From assembly GCF_004959775.1 (NCBI RefSeq), contig NZ_SJZG01000001.1, forward strand, positions 248,001-312,000: 64,000 bases of DNA, given 5' to 3'. Position numbers and translations under genes: made by a program. The notes below the pieces were generated by a model. It was given only the letters and a program-made list of their open reading frames with translations, was not told where the DNA came from and did not search any database. Below are positions 34,236 to 42,727 of the stretch, piece by piece (position 1 is the stretch's first letter; each line of letters begins with the position of its first letter). The DNA comes from Agromyces sp. H66. Lineage in GTDB: Bacteria; Actinomycetota; Actinomycetes; Actinomycetales; Microbacteriaceae.

Positions 34236-34250
34236 GATGCGCCGCCGAGC

Positions 34251-35501
34251 TCAGCCGTGCACGCGGAGGTCGACCCACACGAGCCGGTGGTCGCTCGACG
34301 GGAACGGGAACACCCCGGTGAGCGCCGACAGCGGGTCGCCCAGCACGGGCCAGAACACCCCGGCGTCGGTGACCCGGAGGTCGCGCGAGGGCAGCACGTA
34401 GTCGGCACGGAGGTTGCCCGGCGCCGGGTTGTCGTTGAAGTCGGCCGTGTCGTACGCCGGGTCGCCCTCGTGCGCGAGGTTGGCTCCGCCCTGCAGCACG
34501 GATGCCTCGACGGCGCCCTCGGAGGTCGGCAGCGGGTCGGTGATGCGCGGGTGGTCGAGGAACTGCAGGATCGCGTCGGCGGTGGAGTCGCCGTCGAGCG
34601 GGTCGGCGTTCTGGTCGCCCAGGATCACGAACGATTCGCCGGGCTTCAGGCCGCCCGTCTCGCCGGCATCGTCGGAGATGTACCTGGAGGCCATACCGGG
34701 CGTGACGTAGTCGGCCCAGAACCGGATCTCGTCGTGGTTGCGCGTGCCGTTGCGGTCCTCGGCGCCGTCGAACGTCGGCGGGGTCGGGTGCGAGGCGAGC
34801 ACGTGCACGGTGTGGCCGCCGACCTCGACGGGAACGTCCCAGTGCGACTTGCTCGAGAGCCGGAACACCTCGAGCTCCTCGGCCGAGTACCAGTCGGCCG
34901 GCTCGGGCGTCGCCGGGTCGTCGGGCAGCAGCGCGCCCGGCATGTCCTTCCAGAGGAAGTGCTGGAAGGTGCGCACGTCGTCGGTGGCGATCGGGTACTT
35001 GGAGAGCACCGCCATGCCGTACTGGCCTTCGAAGAGGCCGAAGCCGAAGGCGTCGTCGCCTCCGCCGATCACGCCGTTGTTGTTGAGGTCGAATCCGCTC
35101 GGCACGCCCGTGTTCGAGGGAGCGACGAAGGCGTAGGGGTACTCGGCCGGGTCGGCGCCGTTCTGCGAGACCTCGAGGTAGTTGTCGCGGAAGAGGTCGA
35201 CGGCGACGCCGCCCTCGACGTAGTCGAACTCGTTGAGCAGCACGATGTCGGGGTTCGCGCGCTGGATGATCTCGGCGACCGTCTTGGCCTGCGCGTTCGT
35301 GCCTGTCGTGAGGTCGTCGACGAGCTGGCCGGGGGCGTTGCGGTTGAGCGAGAGGTTGTAGGTCGCGACGCGGAGGTCGACGGGAGCGTTCGCCCACTCG
35401 GGCGGTGATGCGGCGGCCGGGCCGGTGGCCAGGGTCGTGGCCGCGAGCGCCCCGAGGGCGGTGGCGGCGAGGGTTGCGGTCAGGCGACGTCGCGTGGACA
35501 T
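34251..35501 (-). CDS. Secreted endonuclease/exonuclease/phosphatase-family protein
   Basis: A 416-residue exported protein. A Sec signal peptide (STRRRLTATLAATALGALAA... ending PAAASPP) precedes the EEP fold: VDLRVATYNLSLNRNAPG with the metal-binding Asn, IVLLNEFDYVE with a metal Glu, VHVLASHPTPPTFDG, SFVILGDQNADPLDG and the C-terminal SSDHRLVWVDL with the catalytic DH pair. It may cleave phosphodiesters or phosphoesters outside the cell. Next to an ABC importer of possible phosphonate type it could feed it, but this is only inferred. AAGGAG precedes ATG 35501. Confidence 0.92.
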   Translation of the reverse strand: MSTRRRLTATLAATALGALAATTLATGPAAASPPEWANAPVDLRVATYNLSLNRNAPGQLVDDLTTGTNAQAKTVAEIIQRANPDIVLLNEFDYVEGGVAVDLFRDNYLEVSQNGADPAEYPYAFVAPSNTGVPSGFDLNNNGVIGGGDDAFGFGLFEGQYGMAVLSKYPIATDDVRTFQHFLWKDMPGALLPDDPATPEPADWYSAEELEVFRLSSKSHWDVPVEVGGHTVHVLASHPTPPTFDGAEDRNGTRNHDEIRFWADYVTPGMASRYISDDAGETGGLKPGESFVILGDQNADPLDGDSTADAILQFLDHPRITDPLPTSEGAVEASVLQGGANLAHEGDPAYDTADFNDNPAPGNLRADYVLPSRDLRVTDAGVFWPVLGDPLSALTGVFPFPSSDHRLVWVDLRVHG

Positions 35502-35551
35502 GCGCACTCCTTCATCGGCGGTCATCGGCGGTGCTTGCGGATGCGTCCACG

Positions 35552-36583
35552 TTAGGCCCGTCGGGTGACGACCGGAAGAACCGGAGGTGACGGATGTCCC
35601 CGCACGGTACGGGCAGCGACGGCAGCCGGTCGGCCGTTCGCGGCGCGCAGGTATCGCTCGGCGAAGGTCCGCAGGATCTGGCGGAGCTCGGCGGGCGACT
35701 CGACGGTGAAGTCCATTCCGAGCATGCCGATGTACGCCGCGATCGTGTCGAGGCTGTCGGCACCGGTGACGAGCACCGATTCGTCCTCCGAGATCGACTC
35801 CACGACGCCCACGGTCGGGTTGATCCGCTCGAGCACGGCGTCGGCCGGAGCCGCGATGCGGAGCCTGGCATGCACGTTCCAGCCGCTCGCGGCGATCGAG
35901 CGCATCGCGAAGGCGGTGTAATCGCCGTCAGGGAGGGGTGTGGGGGAGAAGCGGCGGCGCGTCGGCATGCGCGGCTCGATCCAGTCGACTCGGAAGACGC
36001 CCCAGTCGCCCGTCGCGGGGTCGCGGCCGACGAGATACCAGCGACGCTGCCAGCTGAGCAGGCGGTACGGCTCCACGAGCCGCGGCGTGCCGCGGTCGTC
36101 GAAGCGGAACCACTCGACGTCGCGGATGGCGGCGGCGATCGCGGCGAGCACGGCCGGATCCACTTCGGGATCGGGGGCATCCGTTCCCGTGTTCTCGGGC
36201 GCCCGATCGACGACCGACGAGACCGCCGCCACCATGGGTCGCAGTCGCGACGGCAGCACCTGCTCGAGCTTCGTCAGGGCGCGGGCGCTCGACTCGGCGA
36301 TCCCTGCGATCCCGGTCGCGGCACGCAGCCCGACGGCGACGGCCACCGCCTCCTCGTCGTCGAGGAGCAGGGGCGGCAGCTTGCCGCCGGCGCCGAGCCG
36401 GTAGCCGCCCGCGGCGCCCCGCGTCGCATCCACGGGGTAGTCGAGTTCGCGGAGGCGGTCGATGTCGTTGCGCACCGTCCGCGTCGACACGCCGAGGCGC
36501 GACGCGAGCTCGGTGCCGTTCCATTCGGGCCTGGTCTGGAGCAGCGAGAGGAGCGCGAGCAACCGCGCGGCGGTGTCGGACAT
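35552..36583 (-). CDS. WYL-domain transcriptional regulator (YafY-like)
   Basis: A 343-residue regulator. The N-terminal winged HTH (DeoR-like) is ELASRLGVSTRTVRNDIDRL with RELDYPVDATRGAAGGYRLG. The WYL domain spans about residues 140-320, with WQRRWYLVGRDPATGDWGVF replacing the canonical WYL triplet by WYLVG. WYL domains sense ligands, often nucleotides. It is divergent from an epoxide hydrolase, 62 bp apart, which is its probable target. ATG 36583 is the only good start before the HTH. Confidence 0.93.
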   Translation of the reverse strand: MSDTAARLLALLSLLQTRPEWNGTELASRLGVSTRTVRNDIDRLRELDYPVDATRGAAGGYRLGAGGKLPPLLLDDEEAVAVAVGLRAATGIAGIAESSARALTKLEQVLPSRLRPMVAAVSSVVDRAPENTGTDAPDPEVDPAVLAAIAAAIRDVEWFRFDDRGTPRLVEPYRLLSWQRRWYLVGRDPATGDWGVFRVDWIEPRMPTRRRFSPTPLPDGDYTAFAMRSIAASGWNVHARLRIAAPADAVLERINPTVGVVESISEDESVLVTGADSLDTIAAYIGMLGMDFTVESPAELRQILRTFAERYLRAANGRPAAVAARTVRGHPSPPVLPVVTRRA

Positions 36584-36645
36584 GTCTCGACCTTCGTCGA
36601 CTATTAGGAACGAAATGTGCCTATATGCACCGTACCGTCGGAGAC
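36584..36645. promoter_or_regulatory. Divergent promoter region, WYL regulator / epoxide hydrolase
   Basis: This 62-bp region is AT-richer than its flanks and contains GTGC-CTATAT-GCAC (36617-36630), a dyad that could be bound by the WYL regulator, and TACCGT (36633-36638) 13 nt before ATG 36646. Confidence 0.4.
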
Positions 36646-37800
36646 ATGAACACCACCACCTCCACCATCGACATCCGCCCCTTCCGCGTCGAGGTCTCGC
36701 AGGCCGAGCTCGACGACCTCATGGAGCGCCTCGCGCGCACCCGCCTCCCGCAGCCCGCTCCCGTCGACGACTGGGACGCCGGTACGCCCAACTCGTACCT
36801 GCGCGAGGCGATCGACGCGTGGCGCACCACGTTCGACTGGCGCGCAGAGGAAGCGCGCATCAACGCGTTCCCGCACTTCACGACCGAGATCGACGGCCAG
36901 GCGATCCACTTCATCCACGTACGCTCGCCGCACGCGGACGCGACGCCGCTCCTGCTCGCGCACACCTACCCCGGGTCATCCGTCGACTACCTCGACCTGA
37001 TCGACGAGCTCGTGGACCCGGTCGCCCACGGCGGCCGCGCCGAGGACGCGTTCGATGTCGTGATCCCGGATGCCCCGGGCTACGGCTTCTCGAACCCCGT
37101 CGTCGAGTCGGGCTGGACCACGGCGCGCGTCGCCCGGGCCTACGACACGCTCATGCGCGGCCTCGGCTACGAGCGGTACGGCATCCACGGCTCCGACAAC
37201 GGTGCCCTCGTCGCCCGCGAGCTGGGTCTCCTCAACCCCGAGGGGTTCCTCGGCCTGCACGTGCTGCAGCTCTTCTCGTTCCCGTCGGGCGACCCCGCGG
37301 AGTTCGAGCGCCTGGAGCCGCAGGACTACGCCGGCCTCGAGCACATGCAGTGGTTCCAGTCCGTGGGCGGCTACAACACGATGAACGCGAGCCGCCCGCA
37401 GACGATCGCGGCCGGACTCAGCGACTCGCCCGTGGGCCTGCTCGCCTACAGCGAGCTGTTCAACTCCTTCGGCAACGGCACCTCGCTCGTGCCGCTCGAG
37501 AAGATCCTCACCGAGGTCACGGTCAACTGGTTCGCGAACGCCGCGGCCGGGATGAGCCGCAGCTACCTCGAGAACGCGCGAGCGGATGCCGCGGGCGCCG
37601 AGCCGCGGGTGAACGCCGCGCGCACCGGGGTCGCCGTCTTCAAGGACGACTTCCAGACCATCCGCGTCTTCGCCGAGCGCGACAACTCGAACATCGTGCA
37701 CTGGAGCCGGTTCGACGAGGGCGGCCACTTCGCGGCGCTCGAGGTGCCCTCGGTCGTCGTGGGCGACATCCGGGCGTTCTTCGCACCGGTGCGCGACTGA
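36646..37800 (+). CDS. Epoxide hydrolase family protein (EHN domain)
   Basis: A 384-residue enzyme with the N-terminal EHN domain of microsomal-type epoxide hydrolases (IRPFRVEVSQAELDDLMERL, TTFDWRAEEARINAFPHFTT). The oxyanion motif is LLAHTYPGSSVDY, in place of HGWPGS. The Asp nucleophile is D184 in GIHGSDNGALVAREL. The catalytic His is in FDEGGHFAALEVP. It opens epoxides by hydrolysis. ATG 36646 is preferred over 36625 because a GGAGA site and a TANNNT hexamer lie upstream. It is paired with the WYL regulator. Confidence 0.93.
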   Translation: MNTTTSTIDIRPFRVEVSQAELDDLMERLARTRLPQPAPVDDWDAGTPNSYLREAIDAWRTTFDWRAEEARINAFPHFTTEIDGQAIHFIHVRSPHADATPLLLAHTYPGSSVDYLDLIDELVDPVAHGGRAEDAFDVVIPDAPGYGFSNPVVESGWTTARVARAYDTLMRGLGYERYGIHGSDNGALVARELGLLNPEGFLGLHVLQLFSFPSGDPAEFERLEPQDYAGLEHMQWFQSVGGYNTMNASRPQTIAAGLSDSPVGLLAYSELFNSFGNGTSLVPLEKILTEVTVNWFANAAAGMSRSYLENARADAAGAEPRVNAARTGVAVFKDDFQTIRVFAERDNSNIVHWSRFDEGGHFAALEVPSVVVGDIRAFFAPVRD

Positions 37801-37850
37801 GCGTCACCCGGATGCCGCGGCCGCGGCAGATCGGTCGCCCCCTCGTCCGC

Positions 37851-39278
37851 TCAGGCCGGCGCGGGGGCGGTTGCCGCGTCCGGGGACGTTCCAGACCGGT
37901 CGCGCCACACCACGACCATGACGAGCACCACCACTGCCAGCGCCGCCGTCGTGGACGCGAGCAGCAGCCAGTCGACGGGCCCCGTGCCCCCGGCGAACGA
38001 GACGCCCACGACCACGGTCGAGCCGATGCAACCGAGCGACCGCGCGGTCTGGAACAGTCCGGCCGCCTCGCCGACCTGGTCGGGCGGCGCGGCGACGTAG
38101 AGCGACTGCGTGATCGAGATGAGTACCACCACGTAGGGGATGCCGATGGCGGCCGCCACGAGGAGCACGACCCACGGGGCGGTCGAGGCGGCGAGCAGCA
38201 GCAGTGCGAGGGTCGCCACCGCGAGCCCCGAGGTGCCGAGCACCAGGGTCGACCGGAGCCCGCGACGGTCGATCAGACGTTCCACCACCGGGGTGATGAA
38301 CACGTTGAACGCCGCGAGCGGGATGAGCAGCGCGCCGACCGTCGCGGTGTGGAAGCCCGCGTGGTCCTCGAGGTACTGGGGAATGCCGAAGAGGGCGCTG
38401 TAGAACACGAGGGTCGCCAGGATGAACGTCACGTAGACCCGGATGAGCGGCAGGTTCGAGCCGAGCATCCGCAGGTCGACGAAGGGCTTCGCGCAGCGGA
38501 GCTCGCGCCAGGCGAACAGCGCGGCCCCGCCGACGGCCGCGGCGAGGAGCAGCCAGTTCGGGTCGCTCGTCAGGTCGAGCAGGAAGATGAGGAGCGCCAC
38601 GACGGTGGCGCTGAACGCGAGGATGCCCGGGAGATCGGAATCGGCGATCGTCGTGCGGAGCGGCACGTGGTCGCGCGGCTCGTCGCGCGGCGCCAGCAGC
38701 AGCGCGGCGACGAACGCGATGGCGGCGAGCGGGATGTTGATCCAGAAGACCGCCTCCCAGCCCGCGAGCGCGAGCAGCGCGCCGCCGACCACCGGTCCGA
38801 TCGCCGCGGTGCTCGTGTCGATGAGCTGGATGCGGGCGATGAGCTTCTTCGGGGAGCCGCCGGACACTGCCGAGATGGACCGGACCATGGCCGCGGCGGC
38901 CGGGAAGGCCGTGGCCGTGCCGACGGCGAGGAGGACCCGCACGGCGCAGAGCCACGCCAGCGACGGCGCGAACGGCCCGAGCGCGCCGGCGAGCATGATG
39001 ACGATCATGCCGGTCGTGAAGACGCGCCGCGGACCGTACCGATCGGCGAAGCGGCCCATGAGCGGCTGCAGCACGGCGGACGTGAGGTAGAAGACCGAGA
39101 TCACCCAGGTCACGGTGGCGACGTCCACCGCGAACTCGCGTCGCAGGGTGCTGAGCGACACCGCGATCATGCCGGAGTTCAGCGCGCTCAGGACCGTGCC
39201 GGTGCAGAGCGCCGCGATCGTCCAGTTCTCCCGGGCTCGGGATGCCCGCGCGGCCGCGGGGCCCTCCTGCCGCGGCAT
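37851..39278 (-). CDS. MFS drug-efflux-type transporter (DHA2/EmrB-like)
   Basis: A 475-residue transporter with about 14 predicted helices. The motif A region reads LMGRFADRYGPRRVF after helix 2, and GPVVGGALLALAGWEAVFWIN is the motif C/D region typical of drug/H+ antiporters of the EmrB/QacA group. It likely exports toxic compounds by proton exchange. GGGGAGG lies 7 nt before ATG 39278. It stands next to, but convergent with, the epoxide hydrolase. Confidence 0.92.
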   Translation of the reverse strand: MPRQEGPAAARASRARENWTIAALCTGTVLSALNSGMIAVSLSTLRREFAVDVATVTWVISVFYLTSAVLQPLMGRFADRYGPRRVFTTGMIVIMLAGALGPFAPSLAWLCAVRVLLAVGTATAFPAAAAMVRSISAVSGGSPKKLIARIQLIDTSTAAIGPVVGGALLALAGWEAVFWINIPLAAIAFVAALLLAPRDEPRDHVPLRTTIADSDLPGILAFSATVVALLIFLLDLTSDPNWLLLAAAVGGAALFAWRELRCAKPFVDLRMLGSNLPLIRVYVTFILATLVFYSALFGIPQYLEDHAGFHTATVGALLIPLAAFNVFITPVVERLIDRRGLRSTLVLGTSGLAVATLALLLLAASTAPWVVLLVAAAIGIPYVVVLISITQSLYVAAPPDQVGEAAGLFQTARSLGCIGSTVVVGVSFAGGTGPVDWLLLASTTAALAVVVLVMVVVWRDRSGTSPDAATAPAPA

Positions 39279-39382
39279 CCGGTGCCTCCCCTCGCGAGGT
39301 TCGCGGTGACGGGCGTCTCGGAGCGAGCATCGCGCCGACGACCCGAGGTGTCAAGCGTCGTCGGTCGGAGGCACGCCGTCGC

Positions 39383-39505
39383 TCAGCCCTGCCGGCGCGC
39401 CTCGCTCAGCTCATCTGCGATGAGCTGCCGGATGTCGATCGGCTGCGTGATCGGAAGATCGATCGCCCTCTGATCGAGCTGCGATGAACCGTCTGGGAGA
39501 TCCAT
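39383..39505 (-). CDS. 40-residue acidic peptide with a strong ribosome site
   Basis: The peptide reads MDLPDGSSQLDQRAIDLPIT, then QPIDIRQLIADELSEARRQG. GAGGAGGAG lies 3-4 nt before ATG 39505, one of the best ribosome sites in the window. The C-terminal half looks helical. Codon use is less GC-biased than that of its neighbours (GAT, CTT, TCA, GCA). I recognise no family; a peptide precursor, a small regulator or a toxin/antitoxin component are all possible. No processing enzyme is adjacent. Confidence 0.5.
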   Translation of the reverse strand: MDLPDGSSQLDQRAIDLPITQPIDIRQLIADELSEARRQG

Positions 39506-39909
39506 GATCTCCTCCTCTCATTCGTCGGCTCGTGCCGGACGAGGTGATGCGGGGGTGGGTGGCTGTGCCGAAGCCCGATGTGCTTCGTCGACGTCGAGGC
39601 TGCAGTGCACCGCGCCGCCGTCCGATGCGGCGGCCGGCTCGAGTTCCCCCGATCGAGCCGGCGACCCACCGGGATGCAAGGATCCTTCACGTTCCTGCAT
39701 CGAACCCCAAGATCGCAGTCCGAGCCCGCCGCCATCGGGCCATAGGTCCCTTCGGCATGATCGTGCACCCACCGATCGGCGGCTCTCGTCAAGTCCGCCG
39801 AAGAGGGGACTGGCGGTGCCGACTCGTTTCAGGCGAGGATCGATCCGAAATCGAGGACGGTGGCATTGCACCGCCGCCGTCCTCGTCCAATGCTTCCGGA
39901 CCCGACCGG
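39506..39909. other. 404-bp gap with no convincing gene
   Basis: Several open frames of about 100-140 codons cross this stretch on both strands, but their composition is irregular and none has a ribosome site or a family match. It contains the hairpin at 39852-39885 and a shorter imperfect dyad near 39673-39700 (GATGCAAGGA / TCCTGCATC). The base composition is lower in GC than flanking genes, suggesting decayed or regulatory DNA. Confidence 0.5.
39852..39885 (-). terminator. Hairpin downstream of the Lys-rich protein gene
   Basis: CGAGGACGG (39852-39860) and CCGTCCTCG (39877-39885) are perfect 9-bp arms, 25 nt beyond the stop at 39910. Confidence 0.6.
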
Positions 39910-40050
39910 CTACTTCTTGCGGTGCGTGGCGTCGGTGACGTCGTTGCCCGCGCGGTTCGCGACCTTCGCCTTCTTGTCGGCGCGCTTCTCCTTGAGCGAC
40001 TTCGCAGCGGGGGTCTTGCCGGACGACTTCTTCGGTGACTTATCTGACAC
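39910..40050 (-). CDS. Small Lys-rich protein, 46 residues
   Basis: It reads VSDKSPKKSSGKTPAAKSLK, then EKRADKKAKVANRAGNDVTD and ATHRKK, very basic and probably unstructured. Similar 40-50-residue proteins with an SLKEKRA-KKAK core are widespread hypothetical proteins in actinobacteria. An AGAGGA site lies 8 nt before GTG 40050, and a hairpin follows the stop. A nucleic-acid-binding role is plausible from charge alone. It is divergent from the b-type membrane protein. Confidence 0.78.
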   Translation of the reverse strand: MSDKSPKKSSGKTPAAKSLKEKRADKKAKVANRAGNDVTDATHRKK

Positions 40051-40275
40051 GGTGACGTCCTCTGATCGGGAGCCCGGACGGCCCCGTGGTGGCAACCCTA
40101 GTGCCGCCCGCCGTGAATCGATCGGGTCGCCCCGTTGCGAGTGGACTTCGCGCTCCCGGCCACCGGCGATATCGTCGAGGCATCCGCAATCCACCGCTGC
40201 GGCCGTCGAGTGCCTCCCGCGCCGTCGGTCGGACGGATGCCCCGGCCCGCCGCCGGAGAAGGAATCGCCTCCGAG

Positions 40276-41217
40276 ATGACCGTGACCTCGCCGAAGTCCG
40301 CTCGCGCCGCCGAATGGTGGAGGGCGAAGCGCAAGCAGGTGCTCTGGACCACCGTCATCGCGGTCGTGGTGGTCGTGCTCGGCGTGCTCGTGGCGCGCTG
40401 GCTGCGCGGGATGCCCGCGGTGGCGGACTTCGTCGAGGCGTATCCCGGCATCGTGCCGCCGCCCGAGGGCACCCCGGTCGGGATCCCGGCGTGGCTCGGC
40501 TGGCAGCACTTCCTCAACTCGCTCTTCCTGCTGCTCCTCGTGCGCACGGGCTACCAGCTCCACTCGAAGAAGCGTCCGCCCGGGTTCTGGACGCGCGACA
40601 ACACGCGGTGGCCGCGCACGAAGCGGGCGCCGCGGCGCATGGGCATCCACCTCTGGTTCCACCTCTGGCTCGACGTGCTGTGGATCGCCAACGGCGTGGT
40701 GTACGTCGTCGTGCTGTTCGCCACCGGCCAGTGGCTGCGCCTCGTGCCGACCGACTGGGCCGTGATGCCGAACGCCCTGTCGGCCGCGCTGCAGTACGCC
40801 TCGCTCGACTGGCCGACCGAGGACTCCTGGGTCGTGTACAACTCGCTGCAACAGCTCACGTACTTCGCGATCGTGTTCGTCGCCGCCCCGCTCGCAATCC
40901 TCTCGGGGCTGCGGCTCTCGTCGGTGTGGCCGCTGGAGGGGCCGCTCGTCCGCGTCATCCCCGAGAAGCTCGCCCGCGCGGTGCACTATCCCGTGATGCT
41001 GGTGTTCCTCGTCTTCACGTTCGTGCACGTGGTGCTCGTGTTCACGACCGGGATGCTCCGAAAGCTCAACCAGATGTACGCGTCCCGCGACGCCGACGAC
41101 TGGGTGGGCTTCGCCGTGTTCGCGGCATCCGTCGTGGTCATGGCCGTCGTCTGGGTGCTCGCGAAGCCGCCGCTCCTCAAGCGCATCGCCGCGACATCCG
41201 GACGCGTGCAGGGCTGA
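40276..41217 (+). CDS. Cytochrome b/b6-like integral membrane protein
   Basis: A 313-residue membrane protein with five main helices. Histidines sit inside or at the ends of helices (AWLGWQHFLNSLFLLLL, MGIHLWFHLWLDVLWI, HYPVMLVFLVFTFVHVVLVF), a pattern fitting bis-His heme b binding as in NiFe-hydrogenase or formate-dehydrogenase cytochrome b subunits. No partner oxidoreductase is encoded next to it, so the electron donor is unknown. ATG 40276 was chosen because the upstream in-frame extension has low-complexity composition. Confidence 0.8.
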   Translation: MTVTSPKSARAAEWWRAKRKQVLWTTVIAVVVVVLGVLVARWLRGMPAVADFVEAYPGIVPPPEGTPVGIPAWLGWQHFLNSLFLLLLVRTGYQLHSKKRPPGFWTRDNTRWPRTKRAPRRMGIHLWFHLWLDVLWIANGVVYVVVLFATGQWLRLVPTDWAVMPNALSAALQYASLDWPTEDSWVVYNSLQQLTYFAIVFVAAPLAILSGLRLSSVWPLEGPLVRVIPEKLARAVHYPVMLVFLVFTFVHVVLVFTTGMLRKLNQMYASRDADDWVGFAVFAASVVVMAVVWVLAKPPLLKRIAATSGRVQG

Positions 41218-41236
41218 CGTCGGCGCGAAGGCGCGC

Positions 41237-41242
41237 TAGCGT
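41237..41242 (+). promoter_or_regulatory. -10 hexamer of a leaderless promoter
   Basis: TAGCGT at -12 to -7 of GTG 41249 supports the GTG start of the methyltransferase. Confidence 0.5.
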
Positions 41243-41248
41243 GCGAGG

Positions 41249-41848
41249 GTGACCGTGCCGCCCATCCCGCTCATCGACGACGACGAGCTCGACGACCTCG
41301 AGCGCGAGTTCGTCGCGCGGGTGCGCGGACGGGTGCTCGAGATCGGTGCGGGCGACGGCGAGAACTTCGGCGCCTTCGATCCCGGGGTGGAGTGGGTCGG
41401 CCTCGAACCCCACGCGCCGCGCCGCGCCGAACTCGCGACCCGCGCCCGGGAGTGGCGGCACGCCGCCGAGCCGCTCGACGCGGTCGCGGAGTCGATTCCG
41501 CTGCCGGATGCCTCGGTCGACGCGGTCGTGGGAACGTACGTGCTCTGCTCCGTCACCGATCCGTCCGCTGCGCTCGCCGAGATCCGGCGCGTGCTCGTGC
41601 CCGGCGGCCGCGTGGTCTTCGTCGATCACGTCCTGGCCCCGCCGCGCTCGCTGAAGCGGGCGGTGCAGCGGGTCGCGACCCCCTTCTCGAAGCGGTTCTG
41701 CCACGGCTGCCACTGGGACCGCGACACCGAGGCGGCCCTCGTCGCGGCGGGCTTCGTGGGCACCGACGTGCGGCGGCTGCGGGTGCGGTCCATGCCGTTC
41801 GGTCCCGTGCCGATGCTGCTCTTCGACGGACGCGCCCCGAGCGCCTGA
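41249..41848 (+). CDS. Class I SAM-dependent methyltransferase (Methyltransf_11-like)
   Basis: A 199-residue methyltransferase. Motif I is VLEIGAGDGENFGAFDP; the acidic residue after strand 2 is in GLEPHAPRRAEL. DASVDAVVGTYVLCSVTDP is motif II and VLVPGGRVVFVDHVLAPP the post-motif. CHGCHWDRDTEAALVAAGF is typical of small UbiE-like enzymes. The substrate is unknown. GTG 41249 is fixed by a TAGCGT hexamer 12 nt upstream. Its stop is 3 bp from that of the convergent EI24 gene. Confidence 0.9.
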   Translation: MTVPPIPLIDDDELDDLEREFVARVRGRVLEIGAGDGENFGAFDPGVEWVGLEPHAPRRAELATRAREWRHAAEPLDAVAESIPLPDASVDAVVGTYVLCSVTDPSAALAEIRRVLVPGGRVVFVDHVLAPPRSLKRAVQRVATPFSKRFCHGCHWDRDTEAALVAAGFVGTDVRRLRVRSMPFGPVPMLLFDGRAPSA

Positions 41849-41851
41849 CCG

Positions 41852-42667
41852 TCAGGGCCGGACGGCGGGCGGCGTCGGGCCCGGGGTGGTGACGGCGGCG
41901 CCGGCGCTCGCGGCCGCCGCGGCCGCGTCCAGCGCCGACCGCGCGAGCAGCGTCGACCCGGCCACCGCGGCCGGCATCGCGAACACCGCGCCGAAGGGGA
42001 TCATGAAGCACAGTTGGGTCGCGACGCCGAAGCCGAGCAGCTGGGCCCGGTGCCCGCGCAGGATCGCGCGGCGGGCGGAACCGGCGATGCCCCGCGCCTC
42101 GAACGCCCGGGAGCTCAGCTCCATCGCGAGCAGCCGACCCGACAGGATCACGCCGAGGGTGGGAGCGAGCACGGCGCCGACGACGGGCACGAAGCCCGAG
42201 AGGGCCACCGCGATCGCGGCGACCAGCCCGAGGCCGATGAGCTTCAGCGAGTCGCGCACCGATCGCCAGAAGCCGAGGCCGTGATCGGGCACCGAGCCGC
42301 CGACCTCGAGTTCGACCGCGTGCCAGATCCGCTCGTAGAACGGGTCGCCCACCGCGAGCGTGAGCGCCGTGAAGGTGACCGCGGCCAGCACGATGGCCGC
42401 AGCGAACAGGATCGCGCCCACGGCGGCGCGGAGGATGCCCGGCCACGGGTCGTCCCACCCGTCGGCGAACGGCGTGAGCCAGTCGGTCAGGGTCGGCATG
42501 CCGAACCCGAGGGCCACGAGGGCGCCGACGATGACGGCGAACACGATCGCCGCCGGGATGAGGCCGAGCAGCATGATGCCCGGCCGCCTCGCCCAGAAGC
42601 CGAAGCCGCGCAGCAGCATGCCGACGCCGGTGAAGAACCGGCCCAGCACCCCGGCCACGCGTGTCAC
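41852..42667 (-). CDS. EI24/CysZ-like membrane protein
   Basis: A 271-residue membrane protein of the EI24 domain family. It begins with FFTGVGMLLRGFGFWARRPGI and has four to six hydrophobic segments (IMLLGLIPAAIVFAVIVGALV, ILFAAAIVLAAVTFTALTL and others). The motif VGDPFYERIWHAVELEVG lies between them. CysZ, in the same family, transports sulfate, but actinobacterial members are uncharacterised. GTG 42667 is supported by TAGGCT exactly at -12 to -7. Confidence 0.88.
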   Translation of the reverse strand: MTRVAGVLGRFFTGVGMLLRGFGFWARRPGIMLLGLIPAAIVFAVIVGALVALGFGMPTLTDWLTPFADGWDDPWPGILRAAVGAILFAAAIVLAAVTFTALTLAVGDPFYERIWHAVELEVGGSVPDHGLGFWRSVRDSLKLIGLGLVAAIAVALSGFVPVVGAVLAPTLGVILSGRLLAMELSSRAFEARGIAGSARRAILRGHRAQLLGFGVATQLCFMIPFGAVFAMPAAVAGSTLLARSALDAAAAAASAGAAVTTPGPTPPAVRP

Positions 42668-42673
42668 CCGCCC

Positions 42674-42679
42674 AGCCTA
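42674..42679 (-). promoter_or_regulatory. -10 hexamer of a leaderless promoter
   Basis: Minus-strand TAGGCT at -12 to -7 of GTG 42667 suggests a leaderless EI24 mRNA. Confidence 0.5.
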
Positions 42680-42727
42680 GAGTGGGCAGCGCGGCGGAGG
42701 ATCGGGCTTGACGACGGGAGACCGGAC

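Larger units (their letters stand above)
33787..34250. other. 464-bp intergenic region upstream of the ABC operon
   Basis: No convincing gene is seen. It holds a hairpin with a T4 tail on the minus strand (33947-33980), a short palindrome TCACA-C-TGTGA (34024-34034), another dyad GGATTCGAG/CTCGAATCC (34113-34135), and the terminator of the EEP-family gene (34198-34235). The stretch 34000-34140 is visibly less GC-rich than its surroundings. I recognised no known riboswitch core. The importer promoter must lie here. Confidence 0.6.

Noticed and set aside
36462-39473. 1003-codon open frame on the plus strand
   Set aside because: It crosses the epoxide hydrolase and MFS genes in a wrong frame and strand; its composition is Arg/Asp/Glu-rich with no domain.
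39518-39871. 117-codon open frame in the 39.5-39.9 kb gap
   Set aside because: There is no ribosome site or recognisable domain, and similar-length frames exist on both strands here.
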